This document shows positions 57,730 through 64,000 of a stretch of DNA of 64,000 nucleotides, in pieces. The notes under the pieces were generated by a model. It was given only the letters and a program-made list of their open reading frames with translations. It was not told the DNA's origin and did no database searches. Source of the stretch: Excoecaria cochinchinensis. Lineage: Eukaryota; Streptophyta; Magnoliopsida; Malpighiales; Euphorbiaceae. How positions within the stretch are numbered: the first letter of the stretch is position 1; each line of letters starts with the position of its first letter. Made by a program: the position numbers and the translations under genes. The stretch lies in NCBI GenBank assembly GCA_947683425.1, contig CANTUQ010000043.1, positions 12,076,501 to 12,140,500 of the forward strand, in the 5' to 3' direction.

Positions 57730-58461
57730 AGACAATTTAGTAATAGTAAATGACAAAAAAACCGACAACATCTCAGTAGAGACGCGTCTTAACCCTCTTG
57801 AGTAAGGAGGCTAGAAGGAAAATATGGGATAAACTTTGCATTCGAAGAAACAAAAGAAATTATCGATAATTAAAATACAAAATAAAGTACAAATAAAAAT
57901 TTGGGCAGCACCCCGGCAAGGGTGTGCCCCACTTCCTGCGCAAAACAACACAACAGGCCTCAGGCCTTCAACCAGCACAGAAAATATTGACTAAGAAATA
58001 AAAACCTAAAATTTGGACAACATTCCGGCAAAGATGTGCCCCAACTCATGCATAAAAATAAGAAATTTTTCACAACTAGGGACAGGCCTTAGGCCTCAAC
58101 AACCAGGCATGCATAAATTGATAATATAGTGCAACAAAAATAAAAGTAATAAAAATATGGGCAGCACCCCGGCAAGGGTGTGCCCCACTTCCTGCATAAA
58201 AGAACAATGAAAACAGGCTTCAGGTCCTAACAGTCACAATATTTATATTTTTGGAATCACACATATGGGCAATAAATCTTACTCTAAATATGCAAAAATA
58301 ATTACCCAAGGCACTATATTGGTCTAATCTAAAAGGTAAAGGTTTTAATCAAACTAAATGAACTAAATATACTAAAAACAGGAAAGCCAAATATTCGTGC
58401 AAAAAATAAATATTTACTAGGCAAACGGGCAGCATTTCAGCACTAACTTATACTAACATTA
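57730..58461 (-). repeat. E4 noncoding segment with three copies of a GC-rich repeat
   Basis: No gene. Three copies (plus strand about 57903-57945, 58019-58057 and 58158-58198) of GCAGCACCCCGGCAAGGGTG then TGCCCCACTTCCTGC, each followed by a GGCCTCAGGCCT-like stretch; spacing about 115-140 bp. On the minus strand each copy is preceded by a T-rich run and CAG, so they also resemble 3' splice sites. The region replaces integrase. Confidence 0.7.
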
Positions 58462-60735
58462 CTAGCATTTCAGCCCATTCATGTGAGCTCCGCACACGCC
58501 TGCGTGAGTTTCCTCCATCACCCTCCGGGCTTTTTTCTCATTCAAACATCTCAATTGAATGCCATCGGCCTGCCTTTTATACAGCACCCCATCTATGCAT
58601 ATAAACTGAGTGGACAGTTTGCGAATTAACCTCTGGTCCTTCTCCGTAGCTTCCTCTGGAAAAGCTGTATTCTCTAGATAGTTCATAATATCATGGTACC
58701 ATGGCTTCCTATCTGCTACATTGACTTTCGCTACTGACTGTGATTGGAAACTGGGCCTATCTGAGCTGGAAATCAATGCGGGTCTCATAATTACTCCTTC
58801 CGGATTGTCCCACATTGACACCAAAGTAGCGAGGGCATCGGCTAATTAATTCTCCTCTCTTAGAATGAAACGAAACGTGCATACCACAAATTGTCTACTT
58901 AGACCTTTCAAGTGCTGGATGTAGGGCATCAATCTTTCTTCTTTAACTGCCCATTCACCTCGGATCTGGTTGATTACGAGGGAAGAATCCCCGAACACCT
59001 CAACAGTCTTTGCCCCCAAGGCTAACAAAGCTTCCAATCCAAAAATACATGCTTTGTATTCAGCCTCGTTGTTGGTAGCTTTAAACCTTAGTTTTTTGGC
59101 CAAAGGGAGCTTCTCATTTTCCGGGGTCGTCAAGATAACTCCTATTCCTGCCCCTTTGTTGTTCACATCCCCATCAAAATGCAATTGCCATCCCTGAATT
59201 GCAATACCCGCTATATCCTCGTCTGGGAAATTAAATTCGTAGGTGTCTCCTTAAATCAAGTGCTCGGCCAGGAACTCAGCCACTGCTCGCCCCTTGATGG
59301 TTTTCCTAGTGATAGATTCCACATCAAATTCCTGCAGCAATAATAACCATCTGCCCATCTTTCCTAGCAAGGATGGCGCTTCCTGTAAATACCTCAAAGG
59401 ATTCTGCTTTGCTACCGCCTGCACCTTGTATGAGTGGAAGTAATGCCTTAACTTCTTTGAAGCCTAGATAACGGCAAGACAAATCTTTTCTACCTCGGTA
59501 TACTTGATTTCATACTCCAAGAAATTCTTGCTGAGATAGTAAATGGCAAACTCTATCCCGAACACATCCTCTTGGGCCATCATGGCACCCACAGAGCTAT
59601 CTTCTATGGCCAAGTACAGAATCAAAGGCTTGCTTGGCTGCGGCGGCCTTAACACAGGTGGATGCAACAGGTATTCCCGGATGGCATCGAAGGCCTTTTA
59701 ACAATCCTCATTCCACACCACTGGTTGATTCTTCCTTAGAAGCTTGAAAATCGGTTCGCAGATTGAAGTCAATTTGGCGATGAACCTGCTGACATATTGT
59801 AACTTGCCCAGGAAGCTTCTCACATCCTTTTCCTTCTGAGGCACCGGCATCTCCCTGATAGCTTTAACCTTGTCCGGGTCAATTTTGATACCTCGCTAAT
59901 TGACCACATGCCCCAATAACTTCCTTGAGGTCACCCCAAAAATACATTTCTTCGGATTCAGTCGCAAGTCATACTTCTCTATTCTCGTAAAGAACTTCTC
60001 CAATGCTTCGAAATGACCCTCTCTGGTGGTAGACTTAATCATCATGTCGTCTACGTACACTTCCACTTCCTTATGGATCAAGTCGCTCAGAATCTTTATC
60101 GCCATTCTCTGGTATGTAGCCCCTGCATTCTTCAGACCAAAAGGCATCACTCAATAGGCATACGTCCCCCATTCAGTAATGAAAGCCATCTTGATTATGT
60201 CGATTATTTTGTTCAGAATCTGATTATATCTCTCATAGCCATCCACGAAGCTGTACATTGCACAGGCAGCGGCACTGTCTATTAGCACGTCTATGTACGG
60301 CAGTGGGAAATCATCCTTTGGACAGGTTTTATTCAAATCTCAATAGTCAACGCATACTCTTATTTTCCCGTTCTTCTTGGCCACGAGGACTATATTAGCC
60401 AACCATGTGGGATATTGGACCTCTACCAAGAACTTGGCTTCAATCTGCTGCTGGATTTCTTCCTTTACCTTATCCGCCCACTCTGATCTGTGCCTTCTCA
60501 GCTTCTGCTTCATAGGCTTGTAACCAGGATATGTAGGGATAGCGTGCTCTGCGACGTTTCGATCGATGCCCGGCATATCTTCATAGGTCCAGGCAAAGAC
60601 CTTTTCATGTTTTTTGAGTATTCTCTCAAATTTTTTCCTTTCCTCAGGAGTTATATCCGATGCTATCAAAATTTCTTTTAGGTTTTTCGAGGTTCCAAGA
60701 TTAAATGGAGTTGCATCAGAGGAATCAATATCAAA
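58462..60735 (-). pseudogene. pol: E4 RT, RNase H, second RNase H and start of integrase
   Basis: Same frame as E4 gag and protease. Linker end FERILKKHEKVFAWTYEDMP, RT start WLANIVLVAKKNGKIRVCVD, DLNKTCPKDDFPLPYIDVL, MPFGLKNAGATYQRM, catalytic YVDD at 60046-60057, then KKCIFGVTSRKLLGHVVN. First RNase H/connection: GAMMAQEDVFGIEFAIYYLS. Second, archaeal-type RNase H: HFDGDVNNKGAGIGVILTTP, NNEAEYKACIFGLEALLALG, FGDSSLVINQIRGEW, LADALATL, with its acidic residues present. A dual RNase H is a hallmark of the Tat lineage. After DGVLYKRQADGIQLRCLNEK the zinc-finger start HAGVCGAHMNGL ends in KC and a stop at 58462; the rest of integrase is gone. Stops near 60337, 60151, 59896, 59700, 59464, 59252 and 58846; no frameshift. 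Confidence 0.9.
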
Positions 60736-62506
60736 TATGAATGGAGTGTGATCATGATCATGCATATGGAAATTATCAGAAACATCACACAAGTAAGCGA
60801 AATCATTCATATCATTAATGAAATTATGATTGTCATTTACATCATTAAATAGTTCAGGAACGAAAAGACATTCTAAGCTAGTCTCCTCCTCCGGTCCCGC
60901 TATCTTTACTTCAGCATCTGTGGACGATTCTGCGTCATCTGGATTCTTCAGGGGCTCTATCTCTTGAGCTACCTTCTCCAGTTTCTCCTTCCCCTTAATA
61001 GAAGTGCTTACCATGGCTTCATTTACCACTTCCTCAGGCTCTTGTCCATCCCAAACAATCCGGTTGGTTAAGACTTCTTCATCCCAAAAGTCTTTCACTG
61101 GCTTGACCATACCCATCTCCCAGTCATATACATCATTGAAAAGCTCAAAGCCTGGCACTATTCTACCTCTAGCCCACTGAGGCTCAGCTTCCCCCACATA
61201 GGCACAAACTGATGATGCTGGCACAAAGCTCTCTCGGATGTGAGGGATTTTCTGCATCGTCTTCTTCTTACTATGCTCTCCTTTGTACCCCAAGCCCTTT
61301 CGATCTTTCTGGCCTCGAGTGGTAATAGCAGACTGAAGCCCCTGTGAGTTTTTACCCAGACCAGCCCCAGGAAGGTAATGCATTTTCCTCATCATGTTCA
61401 CTACTAGAGGACTATCCCCTGAACCCGATTCTTCTCCTATTACCGACACATGGAAGCCACTAAACGGCTGATTGGCAATCCCTAGAGCTGACACTTGATT
61501 CTCCCTGGCTGCCTTAATGGTTATCACTTCCCCTTCATGGGGGATCTTTATCATCTGGTGTAGTGTGGATGGTACCCCTCTTAGCTTATGGAACCAGGGC
61601 CTTCCGAGTAAATATGAGAAGTTGGCCGGAATAGGTAGGACCACAAATTATGCTTCCGTTTCAATGGGTCCAGTTTTGACCAGGGCTTTAAATGTCCCTG
61701 AGGCTTGTCTCCTGGAATTATCATAAGCCGTGATGGTTAAGTCCGACTTACTAAGCATACTCTCATCTAGTCCGTAAGCCTGAAGCGCGACCAAAGGGCA
61801 TACATTTATAGACGACCCATCATCCACCATAACGCATGCAGTATGCTTACCATTGACTTGTACCTTAATGTAGAGTGGTCGATTATGATTGCGGCCCTCA
61901 ACCGGTAAGTCGGCATCGGAATATACTAACCTTTCCCCGGACCCTCCTTTTACAAGATCCAACAACTCTGACGGAGATATAGTAGTAGCCGCAGTTGACT
62001 CAGTCAAGGCCTCTACTAGCTTTTGTCTGTGAGAGGGGGACTGCCTCAGCAGATCCCATATGGATATCTGAGCCGTGGTCTTTTTCAACTGTCCGACTAT
62101 CTGATTATCTTCCGTTTCCTTCTCAGCTGGCGCTTGCACTGGCTCTTGCGATTTTTCTACTTCGAGGACCACTCTTCCACTTCTCGTGATAGCCCCTACT
62201 TCTCTGCCTTCTTCATTCGACTCCCACAGATCCACAGACGTTTGACCTTCTTCCTCACTTTCTTCGCTACTTTCACTAGTAAACCAGCAATCTATTGTCG
62301 CTACAGATATCTCTTTTTTACTAACCTCAGGGCGAGTGATAGCAACATATTCGTTCCCGTACAAGTCCTGTAACACGTAGCATTCTGGTAAGTTTGACCT
62401 GATCATAAAAACAGGTGGCAAAACCGCATTGTAGTTAGGCTTCTTCTTTCCTTCCCTTCGCTCAGGATCAGTGATCTGTTTACTGTCAATCAAATCTTGG
62501 ATCTTA
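60736..62506 (-). pseudogene. E4 protease, G-patch and acidic linker
   Basis: Continues from gag in the same frame. About 62490-61900 is a Ser/Glu-rich spacer (SSEESEEEGQTSVDLWESNE). The aspartic protease has VNGKHTACVMVDDGSSINVC (active-site region about 61800-61840) and ITAYDNSRRQASGTFKALVK. After a TAA at 61645-61647 comes FVVLPIPANFSYLLGRPWFH, the protease end, then a G-patch-like segment at 61282-61398: MMRKMHYLPGAGLGKNSQGL and KGLGY, with the spaced glycines of that RNA-binding domain. The acidic linker (about 61000-60740) has VPELFNDVNDNHNFINDMND and DHDHTPFIFDIDSS. A G-patch next to a protease recalls betaretroviruses; here it is within Pol. Confidence 0.83.
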
Positions 62507-63012
62507 TATCTCAGCGTTATAAAATCATCTGTTAAATGCCCGGTATGCTAGTGAAAAGCACAGTATTCATGTTCTTTATGTTCCAGCTGACCTTGGCTCC
62601 TAGCTGGTCTGGGTGGCATTGGTTGGAGCTTCCCCTCCTTCATCAATCTTTTCAAAACCCACGACAACGGCCGGCCCAAATTCGAGAAATGCCTCTGACT
62701 CACCCCAGTCGTAGATACTTCTGCTGTCTTCTTGCTTCTGTTATCGCTACTGGAGCCTACAGGCTTGCTTGCCCCTGGGTTACTATAGCCCTTCTTAACA
62801 TAATTCTCACTGTTGTCCCTTTTTGCAAGATATTCTCCCTCAGCTTCTATAGCAATGTCTTTTAAAGACTCCCAATCTCGTAAACCTTTCATCTTCAGCC
62901 CCTCTCTCAAATAAGGGCTAGCATTTCGGATAAACAATCGAATCTGGTCCGGGGTATCCGGCTTTCGCTTCATTTCTATTACTCTATTTCTCCAACGGGT
63001 GAGGTACTCATG
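62507..63012 (-). pseudogene. gag: E4 gag, C-terminal half
   Basis: Begins in mid-domain at HEYLTRWRNRVIEMKRKPDT (63012), where the sequence switches to a foreign LTR piece, so the N-terminal half is missing. Continues PDQIRLFIRNASPYLREGLK, LRDWESLKDIAIEAEGEYLA, QRHFSNLGRPLSWVLKRLMK. The knuckle region CAFH-stop-HTGHLTDDF has a TAG in place of a residue and Phe where relatives have the last Cys, so it is doubly broken. Then IQDLIDSKQITDPERR leads on into the protease region in the same frame. Confidence 0.87.
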
Positions 63013-63809
63013 AACAAAATCCACAAAAATAATAACCAGCAAATGATAAATAAACGAGAAATTAAGGTGGTTCCACAGTGTTTACCCTCAGAATTTATAG
63101 ATTGAAAATAGGATGTCTCAATCCGTTCCCCTTGTCGATTTTTACGATGATAAATACCGGAAACAAGTATAAAAATCTGTGTTTTTAAATAAATTAGTTC
63201 GGGAAAATATTTTTGGTGGGATGAATAAGCTAAGAAAATTAATTTTTCTTGCCCAAATCAAACCCAAGATTAAATATTTTCAGAGTAGCAAAGATTAAAA
63301 CTTGAAAAGAAAACTTAAAGATTTTTTTGAAGAGAGAAAAGTTTTTTGGAGAGAAAAAGCTAGAGAGAAAATTAAAATCTCTTTTTTTGAATCAAAAATT
63401 GCCGTCCCCTAAAATGAAGAACAAAGCCCCCTCTTAATTTTCAGTCTTGGCCAAAAATAGGAAGGGACAGGAAATCTTTCATTTTAGTTGATCCAAAATA
63501 GCATAAAAATGTGAAAAACTGAAAAAATCAGATGGGAAAAGAAGAAAAATCAGAAAAATGCACGGGGCAAAATTGCCATGCGCGATGGAGGAAAACTGCG
63601 CGCGCAGCGCCCCTGCGGCACGCGGGCGAGGGGGCACGCGCGGCACCACTGCTGCGCACGGCGCCCCTGCTGTGTGCACAGTGGGCCTTTGCTGCGCGCC
63701 TGGCCGTGCGCAGGCCTTGCTGCGCGTGCTCCCGTCCCTTCGCGACGGGTGCGACGCACGAAAAAAAAAACAAAATAAAAAATAAAAAAATAAAAAAGAA
63801 AAAAGAAAA

Positions 63810-63840
<31 letters not shown>

Positions 63841-64000
63841 AAAATAAAAATAAAAATAGAAACAAAATGAGAGTAAAAAAAACGAATTTCCGCATTGAAA
63901 TCTTTAGAGGAACAGGGGGGGAATTTTTGACAAGGGAAGCGTCATTTTTGACACCTTCACTGGCAAGTATTGCTTTTATCATAGGGTAATTCTGATCTTT
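63013..64000 (-). mobile_element. E5: fragment of another Tat-type LTR, running off the window
   Basis: Matches LTR interiors rather than ends: TTTACCCTCAGAATTTATAG (63085) corresponds to TTTACCCTCAGATTGTACC in E4 (53671), and the right edge (GGGTAATTCTGATCTTT) corresponds to sequence about 40 bases from the end of the E2/E3 LTR. The TGTGACGCG end is absent, so the LTR is truncated where it meets E4 gag. A strongly GC-rich island (63580-63750, many GCGCGC and CTGCGCGC units) breaks the AT-rich U3. ORFs within it are compositional. Confidence 0.72.

Larger units (their letters stand above)
52176..63012 (-). mobile_element. E4: Tat-like element with extra ORF, inserted in E3 pol
   Basis: 3' LTR 52176-54465, polypurine tract, tandem array, extra ORF, noncoding segment, then gag-pol in one frame. 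The E3 pol frame runs straight into the LTR at 52175/52176, so E4 inserted there; the other LTR and the duplication are outside or lost, because gag is joined to a foreign LTR piece at 63012/63013. Integrase beyond the start of its zinc finger is missing. Confidence 0.83.

Noticed and set aside
63479..63982. Overlapping frames in the GC-rich island at the right edge
   Set aside because: Compositional frames on both strands inside an LTR fragment; none shows a family motif.

Overview
This window looks like intergenic DNA from a flowering plant with a large, repeat-rich genome. Almost every base can be assigned to LTR retrotransposons nested inside one another. I found no convincing host gene, tRNA, rRNA or bacterial-style feature. 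The plant origin rests on the element lineages: Ty3/gypsy Tat/Ogre-like elements with a PBS of the TGGCGACTC...TGGGGA type, an Athila-type element with a TGGCGCCGTTGC PBS and an env-position ORF, and a gypsy element with a TGGTATCAGAGC PBS. The species cannot be told from the sequence.

Layout. (1) 1-3290, minus strand: gag, PBS and 2.3-kb LTR of a gypsy element (G1), inserted into the LTR of E1. (2) 3291-13191, plus strand: E1, a decayed Tat-like element with gag, scraps of pol, two 3' tandem arrays and a 3.3-kb 3' LTR. (3) 13192-20075: mixed AT-rich DNA with a probable solo Copia-type LTR (13473-14980), LTR-like blocks, and a 680-bp MITE with a 10-bp target duplication (17566-18245). (4) 20076-45119, minus strand: E2, a Tat-like element that keeps gag but has lost nearly all of pol, with a complete Athila element (A1, 27780-41486, plus strand, target duplication GGTAT) in its leader. 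(5) 45120-52175, minus strand: E3, a second Tat-like copy sharing an apparently mosaic LTR with E2, whose interior is a chimera of a pol fragment joined to a gag fragment. (6) 52176-63012, minus strand: E4, inserted into E3 pol. Its gag-protease-G-patch-RT-RNase H-second RNase H polyprotein stays in one frame for about 1,500 codons, broken only by nonsense codons, and it carries an extra coiled-coil ORF near its 3' end. (7) 63013-64000: a fragment of another Tat-type LTR (E5) fused to E4 gag.

How the parts relate. E1, E2 and E3 are gag-retaining deletion derivatives that share conserved noncoding blocks and, for E2 and E3, the same deletion junction, as expected of a non-autonomous family mobilised in trans by an autonomous relative such as the ancestor of E4. 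Each Tat-like copy carries a different tandem array between its coding part and a conserved box beside the polypurine tract. Most nonsense codons fit C-to-T decay of Gln, Arg or Trp codons, as expected of methylated, silenced copies.

Most unusual signals. The Athila element carries three arrays of short inverted repeats (6 + 7 + 6 units) at a 72-76 bp period, close to seven helical turns. They lie directly upstream of the TATA box in both LTRs and again between pol and the env-position ORF. Downstream of the internal array, a candidate intron (36043-36864) would, if spliced, create the start codon of that ORF, which has no ATG at that point in the genomic DNA. The Athila ORF and the extra ORF of E4 appear to share a domain although the two lineages are distinct.
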